Shown one piece after another: positions 48,217 to 59,041 of a stretch of 64,000 bases of DNA. Every line of letters begins with the position of its first letter. Within the stretch, counting starts at the first letter, position 1. The position numbers and the translations under genes were made by a program. The notes beneath the pieces are model-generated. The model did no database searches, was not told the origin of the DNA, and saw nothing but the letters and a program-made list of their open reading frames with translations. Source of the stretch: Helicobacter pylori oki112 (GTDB lineage Bacteria > Campylobacterota > Campylobacteria > Campylobacterales > Helicobacteraceae); contig NZ_CP006821.1 in NCBI RefSeq assembly GCF_000600085.1, positions 434,001-498,000 on the forward strand, read 5' to 3'.

Positions 48217-48756
48217 TTAAGATTTATAATATTTAATGGTGTAATCTATCCCCGAATAAAGAGTTAAAAAAACCGCTATAGCCACAAGCACATAAGAGTA
48301 AGTTAAATTGGCTAATAAAGCGCCAATCGCCACGACTTGAGAAACGGTTTTATACTTGCCTAACGCATTGACAGGAATATCCTTTTTTTCATTAGCAGCT
48401 AAAACCCTAAGCCCTGAAATAAAAAATTCGCGCCCTAAAATCACAAACGGGATCCACGCATTCACACGATCCAAATGGACTAACCCTAAAAACGCGCTCA
48501 AAATAAGGATTTTATCCGCTAAAGGGTCAAAGATTTCCCCAAAGCGCGATTTGGCTTTATAGCTTCTAGCGATGTAGCCGTCCAATAAATCCGTGAGCGC
48601 AGCAAATAAAAAAACCAATGAAGAGATCATGTTAATGTGAAAGGGGGTTAAAAAACTAAAATAAGTATGGGTGTTTAACAATAAAAATAATAAAAACAAG
48701 GATAAGACGATGCGTAAAATCGTTAAAAAATTAGGCAGGAGTTTTAAAACTTTCAT
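48217..48756 (-). CDS. pgsA: CDP-diacylglycerol-glycerol-3-phosphate phosphatidyltransferase PgsA
   Basis: PgsA commits CDP-DAG to phosphatidylglycerol synthesis in the inner membrane. About 179 residues starting MKVLKLLPNFLTILRI (membrane segments follow), with the CDP-alcohol phosphotransferase signature DLLDGYIARSYKAKSRFGEIFDPLADKIL. ATG 48756 overlaps the HP1015-like stop as ATGA; a longer frame would run into that gene. HP1016 position. Confidence 0.94.
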   Translation of the reverse strand: MKVLKLLPNFLTILRIVLSLFLLFLLLNTHTYFSFLTPFHINMISSLVFLFAALTDLLDGYIARSYKAKSRFGEIFDPLADKILILSAFLGLVHLDRVNAWIPFVILGREFFISGLRVLAANEKKDIPVNALGKYKTVSQVVAIGALLANLTYSYVLVAIAVFLTLYSGIDYTIKYYKS

Positions 48757-49361
48757 GCTTTCAAAAAGACTTGTGAAAAATTCAAAAACGCGCGCCCTAA
48801 AAAGCCAAGCGCCACACACATCAAAATCACAGCAATCGTTAAAAAGAATATAATCAACGCTTGTGCTAAAACCCCTAAAAGAGCCAGCATGAAACTAAAA
48901 AGCAATAACCTAAACCCGCTTAAAAAAAACCTTTCTTGCGTGTAAAGGCTCAATTCTCTATAGAGTTTGTGCAAATAAAAAATAGAAACACCATTACCGA
49001 TTAGCGAAAGAGCGTTACTGGCGTTAGGGACAAGATAGCTTAAAAGAGCGCATAAAATCACCGCTAAAAAACTGAAAGCGAAATTTTCAAAAAAACTCAG
49101 ATGGCGCGTGATTTTAGAAAGCCTGTAAAAACCAATCGCTCCGGCAATAAACCCAAGCGTGCACAAAAAAAGAGACAATAACACGATATAAGCTAGTTGA
49201 TGACTGAAGAGGTTAGAAATGTGAAACGATTTCGCCCCGCTTGAAACAATAAAAAGCACTAACAAAACAGCCCCACACAAAGGGGCGAAAAAATAGCCCA
49301 ACAAGCATTTTTTAATGAATTGCAACTCTTTGTTTTGGTGGATGTGGATAATGTTTTTCAA
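48753..49361 (-). CDS. Polytopic membrane protein of unknown function (HP1015-like)
   Basis: The 202-residue protein has four to five predicted membrane segments and a basic N-terminus. I do not recognise a domain. It overlaps pgsA by 4 bases and follows the SDR gene by 9, so it belongs to the lipid-related operon (SDR, HP1015, pgsA). A lipid or envelope role is inference from context only. Confidence 0.7.
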   Translation of the reverse strand: MKNIIHIHQNKELQFIKKCLLGYFFAPLCGAVLLVLFIVSSGAKSFHISNLFSHQLAYIVLLSLFLCTLGFIAGAIGFYRLSKITRHLSFFENFAFSFLAVILCALLSYLVPNASNALSLIGNGVSIFYLHKLYRELSLYTQERFFLSGFRLLLFSFMLALLGVLAQALIIFFLTIAVILMCVALGFLGRAFLNFSQVFLKA

Positions 49362-49370
49362 AAAAAATCT

Positions 49371-50159
49371 TTATTTAAAAGTGGTCCCGCCATCTACAAC
49401 GATCGTTTGCCCTGTAAGCCAACCGCTTTGGGTTTCATCGCATAAAAAATAAGCCGCTCCGGCTAGATCGTTAGGATTGCCCATGCGTTTTAGGGGCGAT
49501 TGCTCTTCTACTTTTTCTTTAATCTCCACATAATCAGGGAAGGCTTTCAAAGCGTCCGTATCAATAGGCCCGCCGCTAACCGCATTCACTCTAATATTAA
49601 ATTCGCCTAAATCCACAGCAGCGTATTTGACCATGGTTTCTACGGCGTTTTTAGAATTGCCATGCCCAGCGTAATTAGGCATATAGACCAAATTCCCGGT
49701 AGAGCTTAAGCTCACGATCGCCCCGCCGCCTATTTTTTGCATGCGTTTTGCCGCTTCTTGAGCCCCTACCACAAACGCTAACACGGTGGCTGTGTAAATG
49801 TTGTTTAACCCCTTAGGTTTTAATCGCATAAACGGTGCAAATCCCCCCACAACAGGGCGCCCATAAATAATAGCGTTAGAAATAAAAAAATCCACTCTGT
49901 CAAAATCAGCGTCAATTTGTTTAAAAAGCTCTGTGTATTGCTCAGGCTCTAAAACATTAAGAGGGTAGGCTTTGGCTTTAATGGAATATTTTTGCTCCAC
50001 ATCTTCTATGATTTTGTTGGCTTCTTCAACATTTTTATTGTAAGTGAAAGCGATATTCACGCCGCTTTGAGCGAATCGATACAATATCGCCTTGCCAATC
50101 CCTCTCGTCGCACCGCTGATCACTAGGGTTTTATTTTTCATGTGATTGGAACCATTCAT
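49371..50159 (-). CDS. FabL-like short-chain reductase (annotated 7-alpha-hydroxysteroid dehydrogenase, HP1014)
   Basis: The 262-residue SDR protein has the cofactor motif [10 protein letters not shown] (15-24), and a catalytic Y163-x6-K170 (YAGHGNSK). That Y-x6-K spacing is typical of enoyl-ACP reductases (FabI/FabL); ordinary SDRs such as hydroxysteroid dehydrogenase have Y-x3-[16 protein letters not shown] closely resembles the corresponding FabL segment. It sits near pgsA, so fatty-acid chemistry fits. ATG 50159 has GAGG upstream and overlaps dapA. H. pylori also has FabI elsewhere. Confidence 0.8.
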   Translation of the reverse strand: MNGSNHMKNKTLVISGATRGIGKAILYRFAQSGVNIAFTYNKNVEEANKIIEDVEQKYSIKAKAYPLNVLEPEQYTELFKQIDADFDRVDFFISNAIIYGRPVVGGFAPFMRLKPKGLNNIYTATVLAFVVGAQEAAKRMQKIGGGAIVSLSSTGNLVYMPNYAGHGNSKNAVETMVKYAAVDLGEFNIRVNAVSGGPIDTDALKAFPDYVEIKEKVEEQSPLKRMGNPNDLAGAAYFLCDETQSGWLTGQTIVVDGGTTFK

Positions 50160-51058
50160 GCAATTACCTCATATTGTTGTAAAGTTTTTTCTAAAAGTTG
50201 AATCGTTTCTTTGCTTGGGGCCACTAAAGGCAGTCTGTAGCTTGGGTTTTCAATCAAGCCGGCTAAATGCATAGCCATTTTAATAGGGATGGGATTCGTT
50301 TCTACAAAAAGGGCTTGGTGTAAATGAAAAAGCTTATTTTGGATTTCTAGGGCTTGTTGGTATTTTTGTTTGAGCGTGCAATTGACCATTTGTGAAATCA
50401 GATTAGGCATTAAATTACCGGTCACTGAAACCACGCCACACCCCCCTGAAAACATGATAGAGTGGTTGAGTGAATCTTCCCCGCTAAAAATTTTAAAATC
50501 TTTTTCATAATAATGCAATTCTGTTACCCTTTTCAAAGAGCCAGACGCTTCTTTAATGGCTTTAATGTTAGGGATTTCTCTAAAAAGTTTGAGAGCGGTT
50601 AAAACTTCAATAGACACGCCTGTTCTACTTGGCACATCATAAAGCATGACAGGGATTTCCACCGATTGAGCGATCGTTTTATAATGCTCAAACAAGCCTT
50701 GTTGGGTGGGGCGGTTATAATAAGGGCTTACGCATAAAATCGCATCCGCGCCGATTTTTTGAGCGAACTTTGCTAAAGAAAGGGACTCGCTTGTGGCGTT
50801 ACTGCCCACGCCGGCTAACACTTTCATGCGCGAATTTGAGGGCGTTTTAGTGTTTTTGCAAGTCTCTATGGCGATTTCAATGCAACGCATGTGCTCTTTG
50901 TGGGTGAGCGTGGCGGATTCTCCTGTCGTGCCAACAGGCACGCATGCGTCCATGCCCTGAAAAATTTGGCGCTTGATCAAGGCTTCATAAGCGGCCTCAT
51001 CAACGCTCAAATCTTTTTTAAAAGGCGTAATTAACGCACTAGATGAATGGAATTGCAT
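50156..51058 (-). CDS. dapA: 4-hydroxy-tetrahydrodipicolinate synthase DapA
   Basis: DapA condenses pyruvate with aspartate semialdehyde in the diaminopimelate/lysine pathway. The 300-residue TIM-barrel protein has [17 protein letters not shown] (about 41-57), the catalytic Tyr in LYDVPSRTG and the Schiff-base Lys in [13 protein letters not shown]. It overlaps the SDR gene as ATGA. HP1013 position. Confidence 0.96.
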   Translation of the reverse strand: MQFHSSSALITPFKKDLSVDEAAYEALIKRQIFQGMDACVPVGTTGESATLTHKEHMRCIEIAIETCKNTKTPSNSRMKVLAGVGSNATSESLSLAKFAQKIGADAILCVSPYYNRPTQQGLFEHYKTIAQSVEIPVMLYDVPSRTGVSIEVLTALKLFREIPNIKAIKEASGSLKRVTELHYYEKDFKIFSGEDSLNHSIMFSGGCGVVSVTGNLMPNLISQMVNCTLKQKYQQALEIQNKLFHLHQALFVETNPIPIKMAMHLAGLIENPSYRLPLVAPSKETIQLLEKTLQQYEVIA

Positions 51059-51072
51059 GTGATAAGGCTCTT

Positions 51073-53459
<2,387 letters not shown>

Positions 53460-53496
53460 TTAAATCCTTATCTTTTATGATTTGAACGGATAACCC

Positions 53497-55524
53497 TTAA
53501 AAGGTTTTAAGGGCTTGTTTTTCAAAATAATCCTGCGAATTTAAAGGATCGTTAGGGTTTGAAACTTTAGTGTAACGGCCTTTAGAATTCAACTCGTAGC
53601 GTTTTAAGGTGTCTTTCAATTGGATTTCTAAAATATGCAACAATTTATGAGCGATCTTGGGGTTTGTGGCGGGAATGAGCAATTCCACGCGCCTTTCTAA
53701 ATTTCTGGGCATTAAATCCGCGCTAGAAAAATAGATATTCTCATGTTTAAAATAATAAATGCGCGCATGTTCTAAATATTTCCCCACAATAGAATACACC
53801 CTGATATTTTCGCTTAATCCCTTGACTTGGGGCTTTAAACAGCAAATCCCTCTAATAATGAGATCAATTTTAACCCCTTTTTGAGAGGCTTGATAGAGCC
53901 ATTCAATGATTTCTCTATCCACTAGGGCGTTGGCTTTTAAAATGATATGGCCTTCTTGCTTATGATTCATTTCATTTTGAATGAGTGCAATGATTTTAGG
54001 TTTGATCTGTTTGGGCGCCATAAAAAGCGTTTCTAGGGCGCTATTAGTCGCACTGCTAGTGAGCAAGGAATGGAAAAGCTTGATAATGTCGTTAGCGATT
54101 TCATTTTTAGCGCTAAAAAAACTCACATCGGTATAGATTTTAGCGCTCAAAGGGTTGTAATTGCCCGTGCTTAAATGGGTGAAATGGCGTAATTGGTTGT
54201 CTGTTTTTTTAGTGATCACTAGCATTTTGGCATGCACTTTGAGTTTGAAAACGCCATAAACGACTAACGCGCCCGCCCTTTCTAAAGCTTTTGCCCAATG
54301 CAAATTGCTCTCTTCATCAAAGCGCGCTTTTAATTCCACTAAAACGCTCACTTGAATCTTACTCGCCGCTTCAATTAAGGCTTTGACAATGGGGGAATGC
54401 TTGCCCACACGATAAAGCGTCATTTTGATAGAAAGGGTGGCGGGATCGCTAGCGGCTTGCTCTATTAAATCGATTACAGGCTCAAAACTTTCATACGGGT
54501 GAAACAGCAACAGATCTTGTTTTTCTATGGATTTGAAAAGATCGTTTTCATTGAAATGAGGGTGGATTTTGGGCGTGAAATTGGGCGATTTAAACGCTTT
54601 AAAATCGCTATGATTGACTAATTCCCACAAATCCCCTAAATTGAGCATGATCGCGCTTTTATAGACATGCATGCCGGTGAGCTTGTGCTTTTTATAAGAG
54701 TGGGTTTGAAAACTCCTTAAAGACGCTAAAAGGGTTTTTAAAAGCTCTTGACTCCCTTTTTGGGTTTGCAAGCGCACGATTTCGCCTTGATTGCGTTTCC
54801 TCAAACTCTTACTCATCAAATCCGCATAATCATGCGCTTCGTCTTCAGTGATGGCAATATCCGCATCGCAAGTTACCCTAAACGCCATGCAATCTAAAAT
54901 CTCATGCTCTAAAAACAATTCTTCTAAATGCGCTTCTACGATTTCTTCAGCCAGCACAAACAAGCCTTTTTCTAGCTCTACAAAACGGAAGATAAAAGAG
55001 GGGAGTTTGATGAGTGCATAGGAGGTAATTTGGGTTTCTTTGTCTTTAATGCGGGCAAAAAGCGCGAAAGTCAAATTCGCTAAAGGCGGGAAAGTGTGCG
55101 AAGAATCCAACTTAAAAGGCAAGACTAACGCATAAAGTTGCTCTTTAAAATAGGTTTTAGCCTTCGCTTTTTGCTCTAAATTCAATTCATTATAGGGGGT
55201 GATACAAAGCCCTTTTTTAAAGAGTAGGGCTTGGATTTTTTGGAATTCCAACTCCCTTTCTTCAATTTCATGCGCTAAATAATGCTTGATTTTTTCTAAT
55301 TGTTCTTCAGGGCTTGCACCATCAATGCCTTTAGAGGCGATTTTATGCTCATAGAGTTGTTTAAGCCCGGCCACTCTTATCATGTAAAATTCGTCTAAAT
55401 TCGTGTCATAAATGGCTAAAAATTTCAAGCGCTCTAATAAAGGCAAGCTCTCATCTTTGGCTTCGTTTAAAACCCTTGTGTTAAAAGCTAACCATGAAAG
55501 CTCTCGGTTAAAGAAATGATTCAA
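53497..55524 (-). CDS. ppk: Polyphosphate kinase Ppk1
   Basis: Ppk polymerises the ATP gamma-phosphate into polyphosphate. The 675-residue protein has the N-terminal FFNRELSWLAFN, the autophosphorylation-type histidine in LKVHAKMLVI (about 435), HLSTGNYNPLSAK, and EHARIYYFKHEN (the second PLD-like His). A TTG start is needed at 55524. Its upstream side holds a TATAAT box at 55573-55578, then tRNA-Pro. HP1010 position. Confidence 0.96.
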   Translation of the reverse strand: MNHFFNRELSWLAFNTRVLNEAKDESLPLLERLKFLAIYDTNLDEFYMIRVAGLKQLYEHKIASKGIDGASPEEQLEKIKHYLAHEIEERELEFQKIQALLFKKGLCITPYNELNLEQKAKAKTYFKEQLYALVLPFKLDSSHTFPPLANLTFALFARIKDKETQITSYALIKLPSFIFRFVELEKGLFVLAEEIVEAHLEELFLEHEILDCMAFRVTCDADIAITEDEAHDYADLMSKSLRKRNQGEIVRLQTQKGSQELLKTLLASLRSFQTHSYKKHKLTGMHVYKSAIMLNLGDLWELVNHSDFKAFKSPNFTPKIHPHFNENDLFKSIEKQDLLLFHPYESFEPVIDLIEQAASDPATLSIKMTLYRVGKHSPIVKALIEAASKIQVSVLVELKARFDEESNLHWAKALERAGALVVYGVFKLKVHAKMLVITKKTDNQLRHFTHLSTGNYNPLSAKIYTDVSFFSAKNEIANDIIKLFHSLLTSSATNSALETLFMAPKQIKPKIIALIQNEMNHKQEGHIILKANALVDREIIEWLYQASQKGVKIDLIIRGICCLKPQVKGLSENIRVYSIVGKYLEHARIYYFKHENIYFSSADLMPRNLERRVELLIPATNPKIAHKLLHILEIQLKDTLKRYELNSKGRYTKVSNPNDPLNSQDYFEKQALKTF

Positions 55525-55572
55525 TAAAAATCCTTTAAATCATCATGTTTAAAAATCAGTTTGTTTGGTGTG

Positions 55573-55578
55573 ATTATA
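55573..55578 (-). promoter_or_regulatory. -10 box of ppk
   Basis: TATAAT on the minus strand, 49 bases before the ppk TTG and 40 bases after tRNA-Pro. Confidence 0.5.
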
Positions 55579-55617
55579 TAATGAAATGATAATGATTGAA
55601 GCTTTTTTAAAAAGTCA

Positions 55618-55695
55618 TGGTCGGAGTAGCGGGATTCAAACCCACGACCTCACCCACCCCAAGGGTGCGCGCTAATCAGGCTGCGCCATACTCCG
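55618..55695 (-). tRNA. tRNA-Pro(GGG)
   Basis: Minus-strand cloverleaf of 78 nt with CCA encoded. The acceptor CGGAGTA pairs with TACTCCG, discriminator A. The anticodon stem CACCC/GGGTG encloses TTGGGGT (anticodon GGG, proline). A TACAAT -10 box lies at 55711-55716. In 26695 this region flanks a plasticity zone; here it is followed by a toxin-like locus and hsd genes. Confidence 0.96.
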
Positions 55696-55710
55696 CAATC
55701 AAAGAGGGAG

Positions 55711-55716
55711 ATTGTA
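55711..55716 (-). promoter_or_regulatory. -10 box of tRNA-Pro
   Basis: TACAAT on the minus strand, 15 bases before the tRNA 5' end. Confidence 0.55.
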
Positions 55717-55842
55717 GCGCGAGTTTGCTTAGTTGTTGTTTAAAAACTCTTTTTTGTAAAACTTAATTTTTTGAATAAAACTTCATTTAACCCTAAAAGA
55801 TCGCTTAAAATTTTTTTTAGCGTTTTTTGGGTTGATTGTTTC

Positions 55843-55848
55843 TATAAT
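55843..55848 (+). promoter_or_regulatory. Sense -10 box of candidate toxin mRNA (copy A)
   Basis: TATAAT about 110 bases upstream of the peptide start; it would give a structured leader. The other copy has only a weaker TTTAAT-like match at the same relative place. Confidence 0.5.
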
Positions 55849-55909
55849 AAACGGACGCGAGTAGTAATCTCTTGGTTTTCTCTTTGGTTGCGGTATTTGG
55901 AGTATGTTA

Positions 55910-55992
55910 GGGTTGGGGGTAACAGTGGGTAGTTATCTCGAAAGGAGATAACCTAACATGAGATTAGTAATCATAGTTTTAATGGTAACCGC
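55910..55992 (-). ncRNA. Predicted antisense RNA of candidate toxin-antitoxin locus A
   Basis: Start estimated from the minus-strand TATAAT at 55999-56004. The RNA would cover the peptide ORF start, its ribosome site and the leader hairpin. The 3' end is a guess from the about 80-nt size usual for IsoA RNAs. Confidence 0.4.
55932..55952 (+). promoter_or_regulatory. Hairpin hiding the ribosome site of the candidate toxin (copy A)
   Basis: A perfect 8-bp inverted repeat GTTATCTC-GAAAG-GAGATAAC. The GGAG ribosome site (55944-55947) is at the loop-stem border, 10 bases before the peptide ATG, so folding would block translation, as in other H. pylori type I toxin mRNAs. Confidence 0.6.
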
Positions 55993-56008
55993 AACGCCAT
56001 TATACTAA
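55958..56008 (+). CDS. Candidate type I toxin-like peptide, copy A (16 aa)
   Basis: The frame encodes MRLVIIVLMVTATPLY, a hydrophobic peptide homologous to the one at 23282-23338 (VIIVLMV core and TPLY end). The flanking 150 bases are also alike. The ribosome site is in a hairpin. An antisense -10 box lies in its last codons. This arrangement matches Aap/Iso-type type I toxin-antitoxin loci of H. pylori; I cannot name the exact family. Toxicity is inferred. Confidence 0.58.
   Translation: MRLVIIVLMVTATPLY
55999..56004 (-). promoter_or_regulatory. Antisense -10 box in the peptide's last codons (copy A)
   Basis: TATAAT on the minus strand, inside the codons for Leu-Tyr and the stop. The same box (TATAGT) is at the same place in copy B. 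Confidence 0.55.
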
Positions 56009-56037
56009 AATTTTGGCTCTGGTGCAAGAGCGCTAGG

Positions 56038-56062
56038 GTCAAATCTTACTAGCGGATTTGAC
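56038..56062 (+). terminator. Hairpin ending the candidate toxin mRNA (copy A)
   Basis: GTCAAATC-TTACTAGCG-GATTTGAC, a perfect 8-bp stem followed by a T-rich run (CTTTTAATTTTTTG). It fits a rho-independent terminator about 30 bases after the peptide stop. Confidence 0.55.
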
Positions 56063-56187
56063 TCAAACTTTTAATTTTTTGAAACTCCTTTTTCTTTAAA
56101 AAATTTCTTTTGATGACAAAACTTCTCTTTCTTGTAACTAAAGGGTTTTTATCTCTACCCCTTAAAAAAGTTTTGTTCTAAAATTTT

Positions 56188-57417
56188 TCATTGGGGTTTG
56201 ACTTGTTGTTTTAAGAGTAGGGGGAGTAGGAAATCTCTGAGCACGGTTAGGGTTTGGGTTGATTGCATGTTTTTAATAATAGCTGTTATGATATTTTTTG
56301 CGATTTTTTCGTATTTTTGTAATAGATTAATAGGTGGTATGGGGAGCATTAAAGAATAAATATGATTTTCATTTAGTGATGATCTTGTAGATGCCATGCA
56401 AGCATTAGAAAGATATTTTTTTATAGGTTTTGAATTTAGATAACTGCGTATATATTCCTGCATGGATTGATTTAATACGCTAATTTTACTTAAGGCAACA
56501 TTATAAGCCCCTTGAAGTCCAAAACGCACGGCTCCGGCCTCTCCGTATTTGTCTATCATAATATCATATTGATAACAAATCTTGTTATTTTTTGATATAG
56601 GAATATATGTAATATAATCATTAGAGCTATAATCTCTGTTTTGTATGAAACGAATGTAACCCTCCTTATGCTCGTATATATGACAACTTTTGGGTGGCTG
56701 ACTTCCGGAAATCCAAGTTATTAACTCCCCTAGCGTTTTAACTTCAAAATCGTTGGGGATAAGGCGGTTTAATTCTTTAGAGAATTTCATTTTCCCGCCG
56801 CTAGTTTGATAGGGTTTGTTGTTTTCATCTAAAAAATCAAAACGAACGAAGTATTGCTCATAAAGAAGTTCTAGGATTTTGTGTAAAAGCTCATTGATTT
56901 TATGGTTGTTTTCTATTTTTTGATCTAAAACAGAAAGCGTGCGGGCTATTTTTTGTTGTTCGTAATAAGTAGGGGGTATCTTAACTTTAAACAGACCTAA
57001 CGCTGGCTTTGAAATACCCTTAAAAGTAGTGCCAACTCCCATGTTAGAGATATTATCCTTATGGTATTTGAGTAAGTAGTATAAAAATTCAAAATAAATT
57101 TTTTTATTAGGGACTAGCCCCATAAGTCCTCTATCTGTGCAACTTCTTTTAGAAATAATAGCGGTATAACCTATGGGAGCTCTTACGGAAAATAAAATAG
57201 CATGTTTGGGTAATAAGAAAGTAGAGCATGATTTAAATCCTAAGCGTGAAATGCTGCGGCTGCCTTTTTTAATGTAACGCCCTTGTAAAGTGGATAAATC
57301 TTTAGCTGTTATCCAACGAATTTTGTTTCCATAATTTTTGGGGTTATTGGTAGATGGGGTAGAGCCTCCAAATATTTTTACTAAATCTTTTAAACAAAAT
57401 GTTTGCCACTCACTCAA
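56188..57417 (-). CDS. hsdS: Type I restriction-modification specificity subunit HsdS
   Basis: HsdS sets the two-part DNA recognition site. The 409-residue protein has two variable target-recognition domains, each starting with a WxxxxLxxL-like segment (WQTFCLKDLVKIFGGSTP, and FEVKTLGELITWISGSQPP). They are separated by the conserved helix spacer PPTYYEQQKIARTLSVLDQKIENN. A second spacer helix lies near the C-terminus (IPPINLLQKYEKIAKNII). It overlaps hsdM by 8 bases. Target domains of H. pylori HsdS are known to be swapped by recombination. Confidence 0.92.
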   Translation of the reverse strand: MSEWQTFCLKDLVKIFGGSTPSTNNPKNYGNKIRWITAKDLSTLQGRYIKKGSRSISRLGFKSCSTFLLPKHAILFSVRAPIGYTAIISKRSCTDRGLMGLVPNKKIYFEFLYYLLKYHKDNISNMGVGTTFKGISKPALGLFKVKIPPTYYEQQKIARTLSVLDQKIENNHKINELLHKILELLYEQYFVRFDFLDENNKPYQTSGGKMKFSKELNRLIPNDFEVKTLGELITWISGSQPPKSCHIYEHKEGYIRFIQNRDYSSNDYITYIPISKNNKICYQYDIMIDKYGEAGAVRFGLQGAYNVALSKISVLNQSMQEYIRSYLNSKPIKKYLSNACMASTRSSLNENHIYSLMLPIPPINLLQKYEKIAKNIITAIIKNMQSTQTLTVLRDFLLPLLLKQQVKPQ

Positions 57418-59041
57418 ACCTAACCCCTTTTAAAGTTTCTAAAATTTCTTGTTGCAAGCTCTGGCTTTCATCAAAAAGGCTTGTCAGTTCGCTTGAATAT
57501 TGTTGCATTAAATTTTCAAACTCCGCTTGGCTGATTTTCTCGCTTGTGTCCTCTATAGTGAAATACTGCCCGGGGTTTAGAGAATAGTTTTTTCCTGTGA
57601 TTTCATCAAAAGAAACCAAAGCGCAAAAATCCGCTTTTGGGGTTTTATTTTGAAAAGTTTCTAAAATCAAATCAATATCGCTTGTTCTTAAGCGCATTTT
57701 TTTGTTTTTGTTTTCGGTGTATTCTTCGCCGAGTTTGGAAGCGTCAATCAAAATTACTTCATCTTCGCTTGGCGTTTTTTGAAAAAAGATGATGCTCACG
57801 TTAGTGCCGGTGTTGGCAAAAACTTGACTGGGCATGCAAACCACCCCATAAACGAGCTTTTCATCCACTAAATGCCTGACAATCTTATTTTCTACCCCGC
57901 TTTTAGCGCTAATGAATCCGGTTGGCACGACGATAGCCCCCTTACCTTTATCGATAAGCATGTTCAAGCAATGCTGGAAAAAGAGCGTGTAAATGGGCAT
58001 TTTGCTTTTATCGTTTTTAGGGATATTAGGCACGCCTAAGAAAAAATCGTTTTTGTTTTGCGAAATCTCGGCATGCTCGTTGGAAAAATCTAGCTTGAAA
58101 GGGGGGTTACTCACGATGTAATCCATTTTCCCTTTACATTCTTTAGAATGGTAGGGGTTGGTTAAAGTGTTTCCCTCAATGGCGTTTTTTAAAGAGTGGG
58201 TCAAGTCGTTTAAAATCAAGTTGAGTTTGAGCATTCTTAAGGATTTTTGCGAAATGTCTTGGGCATAAAGGGTGCAAGAATCCGTGCCTATTTGGTGGGC
58301 TAATGCCATTAAAAGCGTTCCTGTGCCAGCGCTTGGGTCATAGATTTTGACGCTTTGAGTTGGCTCATTAACTAAAAGCTTAGCAATGATGCTAGCGATG
58401 CTTAAAGGGGTGTAGTATTCGGCGTATTTGCCTCCGCCGGCGTTATTGTAATCTTTGAGTAAGTATTCAAAAATGGGGGCGAAAAAATCATAGCCTTGTT
58501 GGTTTTGTAAGTTTAAAAAAGCTTGTTTGAAATCAAAATTTTTGAGCTTGTCTAGTAAAGCTTTGGTGAAATTAGCCCTTTTAGACTCTTCATTAATGTA
58601 TTGTGAGATGCTTTCAAATAGGGCGATAGTGGTTTTATCCGTGCTTGTGGTGTTGAAAAGCTCGGCATTATTGCTAGAAATACGATTAAAAATAGCGTCT
58701 AGCTTTAGGTGTAAATCGTTATCGTTAAAATGTTTTTCAAAAAGATAGCTTAAAAGATCATCATAGGCGAGTTTGGGGAGTCTTTTATCAATTAAGGTAA
58801 TAAAGAAATCTTCTTTTTCTTCCTTGTTAAAGTCTTTGTAATCTTGTATCGTTTGGTTGGGGAATTTTTGTTCAAAAAGGAATTCAAACTTATCGCATAA
58901 GAATTTATACAAAAAGCATTGCGTGATGATCTTGTATTCGTTGCCGTCGTTCCCTAAACCAAAACTCGTGCAAATGACTTTTAAATCATCAATGAGGCTT
59001 AGGGTGTCTTGTTTGATTTGCAATAAAGTGTTATTAGGCAT
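57410..59041 (-). CDS. hsdM: Type I DNA methyltransferase subunit HsdM
   Basis: HsdM methylates adenine-N6 as part of the HsdM2S complex. The 543-residue protein has an N-terminal HsdM_N helical domain (about 10-150), SAM motif I as DPSAGTGTLLMALA (about 240-253), and the catalytic NPPF in YIVSNPPFKLDF (about 310-321). It overlaps hsdR by 8 bases and hsdS by 8, so the three are coupled. It is intact, so methylation can occur even when hsdR is off. Confidence 0.95.
   Translation of the reverse strand: MPNNTLLQIKQDTLSLIDDLKVICTSFGLGNDGNEYKIITQCFLYKFLCDKFEFLFEQKFPNQTIQDYKDFNKEEKEDFFITLIDKRLPKLAYDDLLSYLFEKHFNDNDLHLKLDAIFNRISSNNAELFNTTSTDKTTIALFESISQYINEESKRANFTKALLDKLKNFDFKQAFLNLQNQQGYDFFAPIFEYLLKDYNNAGGGKYAEYYTPLSIASIIAKLLVNEPTQSVKIYDPSAGTGTLLMALAHQIGTDSCTLYAQDISQKSLRMLKLNLILNDLTHSLKNAIEGNTLTNPYHSKECKGKMDYIVSNPPFKLDFSNEHAEISQNKNDFFLGVPNIPKNDKSKMPIYTLFFQHCLNMLIDKGKGAIVVPTGFISAKSGVENKIVRHLVDEKLVYGVVCMPSQVFANTGTNVSIIFFQKTPSEDEVILIDASKLGEEYTENKNKKMRLRTSDIDLILETFQNKTPKADFCALVSFDEITGKNYSLNPGQYFTIEDTSEKISQAEFENLMQQYSSELTSLFDESQSLQQEILETLKGVRFE

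Larger units (their letters stand above)
55717..56187. other. Non-coding region between tRNA-Pro and hsdS
   Basis: About 470 bases without a normal gene. It holds candidate toxin-antitoxin locus A (about 55843-56075). The remaining 56063-56187 is T-rich on the plus strand and shows no gene. Confidence 0.6.
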
